From Spirodela intermedia (taxonomy: Eukaryota; Streptophyta; Magnoliopsida; Alismatales; Araceae), in NCBI GenBank assembly GCA_902729315.2, contig LR746277.1, forward strand, positions 3,973,001 through 4,037,000: DNA of 64,000 bases, read 5' to 3'. The first letter of the stretch is position 1, and each line of letters opens with the position of its first letter. Of the stretch, positions 1-9,704 are shown in pieces. The position numbers were made by a program, and so were the translations under genes. The notes under the pieces are model-generated. The model saw nothing but the letters and a program-made list of their open reading frames with translations, did not search any database and was not told where the DNA came from.

Positions 1-185
1 TCCAGTCATAAATTAAAAATGGTCTAAAATAATTGTCGTGGATAGGAAAATATCGTGGAAATTATGAAGCCCCCAGCAACATTTGGATGCAACACATCCA
101 TAACAGTAACATTTCCATGACACCAAATTCAAAGAGGGATAACTATTTCAGAAGAAAAGGAAACATCTACCAGATACTGATTTAC

Positions 186-783
186 CTCTGGGCAAATTTT
201 TCTGCCTTAGCAGGAGCATCGGCAACGGTAGGATCACTCTCGGCCCGCTGCCTGAAAAATGAGCATAAAGGAAAGCATCAAGTATCGGTAGCAGGACGGA
301 GGTTTCGTGACGAATTCACATATCCATATGATCTATATATTCGCTGTATGATTCTGCCGTATATTATCACTTAGAACACAGGTATTGGCATCGCCTCATA
401 AATAGATTCACTCCTAAGATCGATCATCCATCGGAGAAGGATGGATCCTACCGAGTAGAATAGAGTCTAAAGACGGGGAAAAAATATCTTGGCAACTCTT
501 CCGGACTAAAATTTAGGAGACGACTCCGGAGTGAAACGATGGTTCATTTCACCATGTGATCGAAGCCACAGGAATCGACGACTTCACGGACTATCCTCTT
601 TACTTGCCCGCACCTGAAAGACGGAACGGAGTTCAGGAAGACCTCTATCCACTGGAGCTCGACGGGGGTAGCCTTCCAAGGGTTGTCCGAGGGGAAACGG
701 TACGGAATCGTGCAGGACCTATACTTTGACTCGATCGGCGTCTGGAGGAGCGGGAACGGCACCGCCGGTGACGTGCTCTCCAT
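186..783 (-). CDS. Damage-control phosphatase, DUF89 family (At2g17340-like), 5' part only
   Basis: Exons 614-783 and 186-251; the gene continues beyond the left edge. The start at 783 gives an N-terminus reading MESTSPAVPFPLL then TPIESKYRSCTIPYRFPSDN, which matches the start of the stand-alone plant DUF89 proteins of the At2g17340 type. Exon 1 ends at AG|GTGCGG inside an Arg codon. Exon 2 starts after TTTTTCAG and restores RQRAESDPTVADAPAKAEKF, again as in the family, and ends AG|GTAAAT. Family members are metal-dependent phosphatases thought to remove phosphate from damaged or excess phosphometabolites such as 4'-phosphopantetheine derivatives; the homologous domain in plant pantothenate kinase 2 has this role. 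The catalytic Asp residues lie in the missing part, so activity cannot be judged. Identity rests on about 79 residues but is specific. Confidence 0.85.
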
Positions 784-1080
784 CTCGCCCTCTCCTCCTA
801 CCGCCCTCCCCTCGTCGGACGATGATCCCCACCGCAGCGACGGCCCTTTACTCCTCAGAGAGGAGGGGGTAGGGAGAAGGAGGGAGACCCGCTGAACCAG
901 AAAGCGCTCCTCCGACGGCTCTCATATAGAATTTTTTGTCGCATTCTTGGAAAAATGCGATTTCTGTTGCTCGCTGAGGACGGAAGCTCATCGCAGCCGT
1001 CCGTGAAAATTCGTTAAATCGAAGGGCATCTAGCGGCTGGGAATCGCCGTCAACCGGCCCTGTCACAGACAAAGATCAAG

Positions 1081-1110
1081 TGGCCAGAGATGCGGCGGCA
1101 TCTCTGGCCA
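1081..1110. repeat. Perfect 13-bp inverted repeat with 4-nt loop
   Basis: TGGCCAGAGATGC (1081-1093), GGCG (1094-1097), GCATCTCTGGCCA (1098-1110). The arms pair perfectly. It lies about 300 bp upstream of the DUF89 start codon, so it is in that gene's promoter or 5' UTR. Confidence 0.95.
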
Positions 1111-1179
1111 GCCCAGCTTCCTCCAAGGTCTAAGTTCCCAGAACCAATTCCAGGAATGAAATGAGTCGAATAGCTCGCG

Positions 1180-1191
1180 TCTCTCTCTCCC

Positions 1192-1239
<48 letters not shown>
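1180..1239. repeat. (CT)n microsatellite, about 60 bp
   Basis: CT dinucleotide tract with two CCC interruptions near its left end. It reads as (GA)n on the sense strand of the DUF89 gene, about 400 bp upstream of its start. Confidence 0.95.
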
Positions 1240-1241
<2 letters not shown>

Positions 1242-1647
1242 CGGGGAAGATCTGTCTACGATCATGATATCTGCAGATCATACGGGTCTAATTGATGCAT
1301 TTTAGAATAAATTAGGAAAAAAAAATCTGAATCTCGCGAAGAAACCCGTCGAAATCAAAGAAATTGCTGGATTAAAGAAGAGAGAGAAAATACTGCACAA
1401 GAAGAGAGAGAAAATATGTAAATCCAGGCTAAAGTAACCTATTTTCAGCGTAAAATAAAGACACAATCTGGGCATCAGCTAAAGAGGCAACCTCTAGCAA
1501 CCTGCGCTCCATCCATGGCTGTCAAATGATCCAGAGCAGATGTTCATCTGTGGATTCAGGCGAAAGCTCCAGTTACAACGCTCCCACAGCTAGAGGAAGA
1601 TCCCTGGAGTCTCCAGCAACAGGAAGGAGGCACTGAACCCACCGATC

Positions 1648-3807
1648 CTACAGCTCGTCTTTGGTCCTCGAGCCCTCCAGAGTGTAGGATCCAAACGCTC
1701 TGATGATCGATTCATAGACTGTAATTCCTTTCAGATACTCAGCTTTGCCCAGATACTGCAGAGCAAAAGGGTAATATGATGAACCTCTGATGAAGGAGGA
1801 TAGGCTTCTTAAGGGTTCTTGACGATCTGGATGCGAACCCAAGGTGGCACTAACCTCGTCATGGTCATGGAGGAGACTGGGAGTGTTCGCTATGGGAGAA
1901 AACCCGATCGCCGGCAAGCCAAGTTGACGGAAAGAGCGAGCATCCGTTGAAGCGGGGAAGATCTCCGGCTTGCTGAGCTTGCCACCAGCTTTCTTCACAG
2001 CATCCTCCAAGAGCGCCCACCAGGGATTAGAGCTATCAACAGGGGTGATGGCTGGCTTCCCGTACATGTCCTCCACGGGCACCTTCACCTTAAACTACCC
2101 AACATGGGAAGAACCATGAACGAGTTTCTAAAAAACCAACCAGAAATATAAATATTCAAAGAAGTCAACTCTTGTTAGGTGAGGAAGCCGAGAAAAATTT
2201 CAATCAGAGATGATTACTTCGAATGTCATATTACGTGAAGAAGGAGCCCATTCATCGGCAATCCTTCTCACCAAGGCTTCAGTATCTACATTTGGAGGAA
2301 CCCTGATATCAAGACCCGCCTCTGCTTCAGATGGCTGCAGGTTCATCACGAAACCCTGAGAAGGGAAAGCACAGAGAAGGAATTGGTCAACCATCAAGCA
2401 AGAACAGAAGAGAAATTACGCCGCTTCTGAATGGAAGTCATATCATCCGCAGAAGGAAGCAGAAAACATTGTGAATATAATCAGTGGAGAGGATGTCAAA
2501 TTTAAATGTACCTCAATTGGAGTAATTACAGAATCAAAGTGTCAACTAAATGTGCCACAAATCGTCAAAATTAATGACGGAGGCTTCATAAGAAGCCATC
2601 ATTAGGAATGTAATCTGTCTGGAAAAAATATACCAGAAACACAGAAGACAAGGAGATTCTCCAGTGGGTACTGGAAAGGGAGAGGAGCATCCATGGATTC
2701 TAGCAAGGGAATAGGTCAACGAATACGAATAATCTCAGAGGGGGAGCTAAGAAGAGATTACTGCTGCTCTAAGTCTACGAGAATGCACAATATTTCTCAT
2801 GAAACCGGCGGCAATGATCAACTTCAGATCAAGAGAAGATCATGTGCGATCCAGTCATTCGGCTCACGTTTGCTGTTTATCCTTCTACTGAGATGGATTT
2901 CCTGAATAAAAAAATTGGAGAGGCGAGATGAGGAGCTTACAGTGGGGGATGGTGTCCCGGCCTTCAAATAGACCATGTTAACTGATATCACCTCCCCTTC
3001 GGCCTTCTCCCCGGCGTTGAACAGGCGGAACTGCGCCGCCCTGAACCTCCTTATTACCTCCAAGCTCTTAACCAGGTTCTCCATGGCGCTATTGTCGTAC
3101 AACTTGGCGCCGTGGCCAGGCGCCCCAAAAGCCTTGATCACGGTCCACCAGGGGCTCCTCTCTCCATGAAAAACCCTGTATTCCCCTCCAGCAGATGGCA
3201 GACCTTCGTCCAGCACGAATCCGACCCCAATATCCCGGAATTTATCGGACACCGCGAATGCCTCAGCTCCGTCCCTCCCACCAATCTCCTCGTCCGGCAC
3301 AAAGGACAAGTAAATCGTCCGATCGGGCACGAATCCGGCAGCCTTGAGCCGGCGGATGGCCTCCAGGTACTGGATCCCCACGGACTTCATGTCCTGCGAG
3401 CCACGCGCGTAGATGTTCCCGGTCTCAGGATCAATGGAGGCGGCGAAGGGCGAACGGCTCCACTTGTGTGCCTCGACGGGGACGACGTCGGTGTGGGAAT
3501 TGAGGAGAACGGCGGGGAGGGAGGCATCCCTTCCCGCCCACTTGAGAAGGAAGAGGGGCTTCCCAGGCACGAACTCGAGGACCTCCGAGCCGAGTGCGAG
3601 CTCTCGGGCCAGCGAGAGGATGAACTCACCGGCTCCGGCGTAGTCCGGCGTCGGATGCGCGGTGTTGATCTGGAGGTACTGCTGGAATCTGGAAATCGCG
3701 CCACCGTCATCCTCCCCGCCATCCGCCACCACCGCCGGAGTGGCGCAGGCGAGCAGGAAGAGGAGAGGAAGGACACCGCCGATGAAGCTTCCCCTGCTCT
3801 TCGCCAT
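1648..3807 (-). CDS. Aminoacylase-1 / N-acyl-L-amino-acid amidohydrolase (M20 peptidase), ER-type
   Basis: Four exons: 2941-3807, 2218-2355, 1855-2094, 1648-1755; 450 residues, normal for the family. The enzyme hydrolyses N-acyl-L-amino acids to carboxylate and free amino acid. Start 3807 (MAKSRGSF) is preferred over an in-frame ATG at 3942 because it places a hydrophobic signal peptide (about residues 8-28) at the N-terminus. M20 zinc and catalytic residues are visible: H105 and D107 in SHTDVVP, D139 in GSQDM, E173/E174 in PDEEIGG, D200/E201 in LDEG, and His in LLHDHDE. The dimerisation segment PGHGAKL is also present. The protein ends SRTKDEL, an ER-retrieval signal, so with the signal peptide it is predicted to be an ER-lumen enzyme. 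Introns fall at typical positions (SPT|GFVMN; DHDE|YLGK). Divergent from the gene at 4642. Confidence 0.93.
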
Positions 3808-4053
3808 CCTGGTTCCTGCGGCGAATAGAGATGGAACGGTGAAAGGGGGAGATGGCTTCCCCCATCTTCCGGCCCTCCTCCCTTGGTGGGCCCGGTTTGG
3901 GCTGAAGCAGCCTGTTAAGGATTCTTGGGCCTCTGGGCCCACCTATCGCTACAAAACGGCCGCCGTCATTAGCGTAAGCGGAACGGGATTAGTAAAACCC
4001 CTTCTGTGGTCACAACATACGCTGTCACAGTCCGGGTGTTTACTTTAATCTCA

Positions 4054-4065
4054 TGCCACGTGGCA
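4054..4065. promoter_or_regulatory. G-box within a 12-bp perfect palindrome
   Basis: TGCCACGTGGCA has a CACGTG core, the binding site class of plant bZIP and bHLH factors. It lies 247 bp upstream of the aminoacylase start and 577 bp upstream of the + strand gene. Confidence 0.6.
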
Positions 4066-4372
4066 CTTTCTACGCCTTGGGGATTTTCTTCCTATTTCGG
4101 CGCATCCGGTCTGACTGCGTATTTTAGTGTTCATTTCCCGTCATTAATTAATGGGATTTAAAGAGTCGGAACTTATCATAACAAGCATTTCCTTCATTGG
4201 TTACTTTCTTATTTTTTTTCCAATTACGAGAGTTAATGGCCAGGTCGGCTCACCACGTCGCCTCTCCTGAGGGGGATGGGATTTAAGTTGAGATGCGGTG
4301 ACGGGATTCGCTTGTTGGGAGGGTAAAGATGTAATTAATCTGTAAAACCGCCAGTAAACGCACTACCCCACA

Positions 4373-4381
4373 TTTATAAAT
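4373..4381 (+). promoter_or_regulatory. Probable TATA box of the 4642 gene
   Basis: TTTATAAAT followed within a few bases by a (CT)n tract (4386-4429). Transcription would start near 4400-4410, giving a 5' leader of roughly 240 nt. Confidence 0.5.
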
Positions 4382-4385
4382 GCGC

Positions 4386-4387
4386 CT

Positions 4388-4429
<42 letters not shown>
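4386..4429. repeat. (CT)n microsatellite
   Basis: Pure CT tract just downstream of the TATA-like box, so probably at or just after the transcription start of the + strand gene. Confidence 0.95.
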
Positions 4430-4431
<2 letters not shown>

Positions 4432-4486
4432 GGTTTTCGCCCCTCCCTTCTCGGACCTCCCCCTCAAATCATCCGCCGAAGCCACC

Positions 4487-4534
4487 ATGATCCGGATAAC
4501 CAGGGGAACGGCTGCGGAAGGCACGACTAGCTGA
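4487..4534 (+). other. Upstream ORF in the leader of the 4642 gene
   Basis: ATG at 4487 sits in GCCACCATGA, an excellent initiation context. It opens a 15-codon ORF ending TGA at 4532-4534, about 107 nt before the main ATG. If the leader is not spliced, most scanning ribosomes should start here. No known conserved peptide uORF was recognised. Confidence 0.5.
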
Positions 4535-4641
4535 GGGCGCTGCCGTCTCCGACGATTTCGTCTCGCCTCCCTCTGCGTTGCCTACGTCTTCCTCCGCGCT
4601 GTTGATCCGCCTCCTCTTCCTCTTCCTTCTTCCTTGTTGGG

Positions 4642-5707
4642 ATGGAAGAGAGGTTGAAGAAGTTGGCGCTGTGGCACACGAAGACGTTCAGGCCCATGCT
4701 CACCCACGACGACCTGGAGCCGATCATGGCGGTGCTCGGCTTTGTGGCCCTCCCCGTGGCCTCGCCACCCGGGCACGGGGGCCCCTGGAAGGAATACGCC
4801 TTCCACGTCGCACCCCAGCCGAGCAGCGGCCTCCACGAGCACCGCCTTCGTGGCGAACGCCTCCAAGGCGACCGCCCCAAGCCGGCGGCGCCGGCGTTGC
4901 AGCAGCAGCTTCCCGTCCGCCCCCGCCTCCCCTTCCCGAGGATCGACGGCCTCCACCTCCTCACCTACAACGCCTTCATCGACGCCGTCGGCTTCCATAT
5001 CGGCGTCGGCAAGGTCCCTGATCACTTCCACGTCAGGTGCGTCGTCCCCCACACCGCATCGCTTGATCTTTCCGTACCATCGTCCCCCGTTCCTTCGTCG
5101 TCTTCTCCGGCGCGGCGAGCACTTCCCAGGTACAGACCTTCTTCTCTGATAAATTTACTTGGTTGCCACTCCTCAGAGCAAAGACGATCTTGCTGGTCGC
5201 TCTTTTCCTCGCGGCCATAAATTACGGATCTGCCATTGTGACGTTTACGCCGTTGACTCTGACCTCTAAGGGGATGACACGTGTATGCGTCGATCCTAGG
5301 AACCGATCGGATAGCGGTGTATCCGTATTTTCGGTTGACTTTCTAGACCCCTGTAGCTCCATAATCCTAGCCATGTCTCTCCCAAGATGGCGGAGGAGGA
5401 GGAGATCGTTCCTGCTGACTTTTCAAGGACTGTGACGATGAGCAGGGGCATGCCCGTCCACCGCGTCCACGACCGGATGTTCGACAAGGTTTTCCGGCGG
5501 ATGAGCGACGACCGACGGGGCGGCGATGAGGAGAGGACGCTGGTGTACAGGGAAGGGACGCTCGACCAGGCCACCCTCCTGCCCTCCGGCGGGAACTCCG
5601 TCGGCGTAGGCAGCGGCGCCACCGGCGTCAAAGGAGCGGCGACCAGCTTGATGTGCATGGTTTCGCTGAAGGAAATCTTTCCTCCGACGAAACACATCGC
5701 CGTCTAG
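4642..5707 (+). CDS. Conserved plant protein of unknown function (LALWHTKTFRP / VYREGTLDQ family)
   Basis: Two exons, 4642-5036 and 5446-5707; 218 residues. Exon 1 ends GTCAG|GTGCG and exon 2 follows GATGAGCAG, joining FHV-R-GMPVHR in frame. Recognisable blocks are ERLKKLALWHTKTFRP at the N-terminus, THDDLEPIMAVLGFVALP, WKEYAF, PRLPFPRIDGLHLLTYNAF, IGVGKVPDHFHVRGMPVHR, VYREGTLDQAT, and a C-terminal MVSLKEIF. I recognise this block order from plant proteins annotated as unknown or hypothetical; no enzymatic motif, signal peptide or membrane span is visible. The middle (about 60-100) is low-complexity and Pro/Ala-rich. The gene may be under uORF control. No function should be assigned. Confidence 0.8.
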
Positions 5708-6648
5708 ACCGGCGCTGGCGGCCGGAGACCCACCGGCCGAGGAAGCCTACTTTGGAGAGAAGATCCCTGGAAGTCGTCGATTTCTGGTTTGGATCAGAGT
5801 CACAATTTTGTCACCGGAACTCATGCTGAAATTTTCCAGTCTGTAGAGATTTTGAACCGCACTGCTCCCGTTCTTTCTCTGATAATGATCTCACTGAATC
5901 ACGGATCAATGAATGGGTCTTCCCCCTCCCCCCGCCCTTCCATCTGCCTCTCCTCTGTTGCCGCCGGCATCACGCCGGAGTCCAGCATTACCTGCTCGTC
6001 CCGATAGGTCTCCCCTTCTACTGCTTCCATTCTGAGTCCGTTTCCTTCTCTTCTTTTACTTCTCCTCCTCCTCTGAGACTCTTGTCTCTGTTCTGGCACT
6101 GCTACTGCCAATGTAGTTTCCTGAAGGCCGAGCTCTGGTCCCCCGTAGACGACATCCCTTGTCAACGCCTGCCCGCTCCTTGTTTGACTCCTGTTCTGAG
6201 TTGCCCCCCCCCTCTTCTCCTACAGAAGATGATCGTATTTTCCTTTTTACCACTAGCCTTACTCTTCAGTCTGGCGGATCAAAATGGGTCCGTCGGATCT
6301 TCACCCGATTCGCTCTCACTCTTCAATGGTTCGGATCTTGCCCGATGGGTCCAGAGTGTCTTCGATTGACGATAACATCCCCAAGTCAAGACAAAAGTTG
6401 GAGACCGAGTCAGCGGAGTCGTCTCTTGTCATATAGAGAAAATAATGAGGGTCAAATTGTCATTTTTCGGGGCTTCATTGAAATTTCTCTTTCTGACGTC
6501 AAAGGAAATCCCTGTCTTCCACTGGGTGAGGGAGGAACAGAGGATTCAAGAGAGATAGAGAGGGAGAGAGAGGGGGAGAGAGAGAGAGAGAGAGGACCGG
6601 AGGGATTTAGAGGGATAGCATTTGGCAGGCGTTGGAGGGAGAGGAGAG
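5708..6648. other. Intergenic: 3' side of unknown gene and promoter of the SDR gene
   Basis: No coding region is supported. It contains C/T-rich sequence at 5920-6230, then a (GA)n tract at 6549-6595 directly before the SDR start codon, probably in its 5' UTR. Confidence 0.6.
6549..6595. repeat. (GA)n microsatellite, interrupted
   Basis: GA-rich tract ending about 54 bp before the SDR42E1-like start codon, in sense orientation. Confidence 0.9.
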
Positions 6649-9082
6649 ATGCATCTGAGTGAGAACGAGGGAATCGAGGGTAACACCTTCGTGGTGACGG
6701 GGGGGCTGGGGTTCGTCGGCGCCGCCCTCTGTCTGGAGCTGCTGCGGCGGGGAGCCGCGCAGGTACGGTCGCTCGACCTCCGCCGTGAATCTCCATGGTC
6801 CGCCGATCTTCGCTGTTCCGGCGTCCAGTGCGTCCAAGGTCGGTTGCGATCCATCTCTCATCGTTTTCCTCTCGCTCTTTCTCTTCTTCTTTTCTTGGAT
6901 AATCGGGGCTATAATTCGCGTCTTTTTCTCTTTCACTGTTTTCCCTAGAGGAATTGATGTAGATCTGGGGGAATTCCCCAACCTCGCTCATTTCCCTCAA
7001 AAGTTTTGACAAGGAGAAAAATCATTCATCTCTCGACTCTGTTAATTGTTTGGTACTACTGTGTGACGGGAAATTCGGACTAGCAGTTTTTTTTTTCAGA
7101 ACGGATTACCAAGGGATGTAATCGAGGAAATGGAAGTCTGCAGTCCCGGATTAAACCCCACTGGAATGGAATTCTCACTGTGTCATCTACTTCCCTACCA
7201 TGCTGCAGGTGATGTGACCCTCAGAAAGGATGTGGATCGGGTTCTCAATGGTGTTGACTGCGTGTTCCACCTCGCATCATACGGAATGTCGGGGAAGGAG
7301 ATGCTCCAACCTGGGCGTACGGATGAGGTAAACATCAATGGAACTTGCAACATTCTGGAGGGATGCAATGAATTCGGAGTGAAGAGGCTCGTCTATGTCA
7401 GCACGTACAACGTGGTATTCGGCGGGCAGGAGATCGTGAACGGGAACGAAACCCTCCCATACTTTCCGATTGACGACCACGTTGATCCGTATGGCCGGAG
7501 TAAATCGGTTGCAGAACAGCTCGTGCTGAGGAGTAATGGCCGCCCTTCCAAGTATGCCTGCTCTGCTTGCATTTTTATCAAGAAACTTGCAGAATTGAAA
7601 CCCTGTGGAACCTCGGTTAAGCTGAAATTTATGCAGAATCGCTTTTGATGGTCCAGGAAGAAGAATGGCGCCTGTCTCTACACTTGCGCTGTTCGTCCTG
7701 CTGCTATCTATGGACCAGGGGAGGAAAGACACCTCCCCAGGATTCTTGGCCTCGCGAAGAAGGGCCTGCTGTTCTTCAAAGTTGGGCAACCCAGTGTGAA
7801 GGCAGACTGGATCTACGTGGACAACCTCGTCCTCGCCCTGATATTGGCGAGCATGGGGCTTTTAGATGGTATCCCCAGCAGAAAAGGTCAACCAGTGGCC
7901 GCCGGCCAACCATATTTTGTTTCTGATGGTAACGTCCATTCCTCCAAGAGAATCTCCTTCAAGTTTATTTCTTTTTTGGCTGAGAGGACTGAACTAATCA
8001 TCCAACCATCGGTCCACATCGAACCCTCCTTTTTCTTGAGCAATCCAAGTAGCAACAGAGCTAGCAAGAGGGTTTGTTCTTCAGAAAATGCTGTTTTTCT
8101 CCAAGAAATTTATGCATTTTGTTGCAGGTTGTCCCATCGATACCTTTGAATTCCTCAGCCCGCTGCTTCGGAGCCTGGACTATGACTTGCCCAAGAACAC
8201 TCTGCCTCTCAAACAGGCACTGTTGCTCGCCCGTACAATCTCTGTCATTTATACTGTGTTGCGTCCATGGTTGCATTGTTGGTGGCTTCCGCAACCTTTC
8301 TTGCTTCCTGCAGAAGTACACAAGGTGAGTTGTTCGTCTTCTCTCCTCAAGAACCACAGAGGGAATCCTCTGGCATTCGCCCACGGGTTCCATTGGGTGC
8401 CCTTCCCGATAGATCCACCATAATTTTGCTCGTATTTAGCCAGGTCGACTGATTTTTAGAGAATGATCCAATTGGCCGGGTGTTAGTTCACTGGCGATCG
8501 CGAATAAATATCAGCGGAAGAAGAGCCGCTGTGGTGTGAGCCAGTTCGCCTCATATCTTCAACCCCACGAGCTTCCATCTGTGACCGAATTTAAATATCT
8601 TGGGCAGGTTGGAGTTACCCATTATTTCTCCTACCTGAAAGCGAAGGAGGAGCTGGGGTACATTCCCATAGTATCCCCTCGAGATGGAATGGCGGCCACC
8701 ATCTCGTACTGGAAGGAGAAGAAGATAAAGGATGTGGGCGGCCCCGGCATATATTCCTGGACTTTCTGCACAGTCGGGATGATTCTGCTCTTCTGCGCCG
8801 CCTTCCTCCCCCCTTGGGGGCCTCTGGCATGGTTGAAAGCCCTCAACCTGTTCGTCTTCAGGTCCCTGTGGATGGTCCGCTTCGTCTTCACCGTTGCGGC
8901 GGCTGCGCACGTGGGTGAAGCCGTCTACGCCTGGCGCCTGTCCAAGAGAGTGGACCCGGAGAACTCCGCGGCCTGGTTCTGGCAGACCTTCGCGCTGGGG
9001 TTCTTCTCCTTGAGGTTCCTGCTGAAAAAGGCCCGGCAGGCCAGGTGCGTTCCTCTGATTCCCGCTAGTGCCCAGGCAAATC

Positions 9083-9087
<5 letters not shown>
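6649..9087 (+). CDS. SDR42E1-like 3-beta-hydroxysteroid dehydrogenase/isomerase family protein (At2g33630-like)
   Basis: Exons 6649-6838, 7209-7551, 7657-7928, 8128-8324 and 8608-9087; 493 residues in this model. The N-terminus MHLSENEGIEG is diagnostic of the plant group. The Rossmann glycine motif VTGGLGFVG is at about residues 15-23, the catalytic YxxxK is YGRSK, and AVRPAAIYGPGE and DWIYVDNLVLALI follow as in extended SDRs acting on sterol-like substrates. The C-terminal exon holds several hydrophobic segments, so it is probably an ER membrane protein. Start 6649 is chosen over in-frame 6622 because it begins the conserved N-terminus. The 3' end is uncertain: the last exon can be read to a stop at 9087, or be spliced at CCAG|GTGCGT (9044/9045) to TAG| at 9144, giving a short alternative tail with stop at 9173-9175. 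The natural substrate is unknown. Confidence 0.93.

Positions 9088-9143
<56 letters not shown>
9088..9143. repeat. (CT)n microsatellite immediately before a possible splice acceptor
   Basis: About 56 bp of CT directly followed by TAG|GTGTGG. It would make an ideal polypyrimidine tract for a 100-nt last intron (9045-9144) of the SDR gene, or lie in its 3' UTR. Confidence 0.9.
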
Positions 9144-9704
9144 GGTGTGGGTCTGGACGGACCCAAGGATTATGATGGGCCTGTAAGAATGTGGTGAAGA
9201 TGGCTCCTTTTTTCAAGGGTTCTTTCTGTGATCCCAGTAGATCGCTCATTCATTTTATTCCATGGGGGTCTCCTTTTTGCTTCTCTTCCTGATTCTTGGG
9301 AAAGCGCTCTGCACCCCGACTGGAGATGAGTTAACCCCCGGTTCTCCTCGGGACTGCCAGCCGGTAGTTTTCATACGGCGCGAGTCGCCGCGCCCGCCCG
9401 AGTCCCACCGTCCGTCACGGGTTCGAGCGGCAATTCGGAGTAAATGAGTCGGATCGGGTCCCGACGCCAACGCAAGCGACCCGTGACCCGGGCCCGGCGA
9501 GTCGACCCGCGCGTCCGGCGTGCTCTTCTTTTAAAAACCTGTTTTGGGTGGCTCTGCCTCTAAGCCATGAGAACGCCTTCGCCGCGTGCAGTTCGCAATC
9601 CCCGTAAGAGAAAGCAACCAGCCACCTTTCCCACAGAGAGAGAGAGAGAGACAGGGAGCTTCTTGGTGCGAGAAGGGGCACTTCTTCTTCATCTTCTTCT
9701 TCCC
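9144..9704. other. Intergenic: 3' side of SDR gene and expansin promoter
   Basis: No gene is supported. GC-rich sequence (9375-9525) precedes a weak TATA-like TTTTAAAAA at 9529-9537. An in-frame ATG at 9567 could extend the expansin N-terminus by 46 charged residues but would bury the signal peptide. Confidence 0.5.

Larger units (their letters stand above)
784..1647. other. Intergenic: promoter side of the DUF89 gene and 3' side of the aminoacylase gene
   Basis: No coding region is supported here. It contains a perfect inverted repeat (1081-1110), a long (CT)n tract (1180-1239) and A-rich sequence from about 1290. The aminoacylase 3' UTR should lie just below 1648. Confidence 0.6.
3808..4641. 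promoter_or_regulatory. Divergent promoter between aminoacylase and the unknown protein
   Basis: 834 bp between two start codons on opposite strands. It carries site II-like TGGGCY words near the aminoacylase side (3887-3892, 3898-3903, 3926-3931, 3934-3939), a G-box palindrome at 4054-4065, a TATA-like TTTATAAAT at 4373-4381 and a (CT)n tract at 4386-4429 oriented to the + gene. Element names are from known plant promoter motifs; function here is inferred. Confidence 0.65.

Noticed and set aside
3112-3828. 238-codon plus-strand frame antisense to aminoacylase exon 1
   Set aside because: It is a shadow of the GC-rich exon on the other strand; the minus-strand frame carries all M20 motifs.
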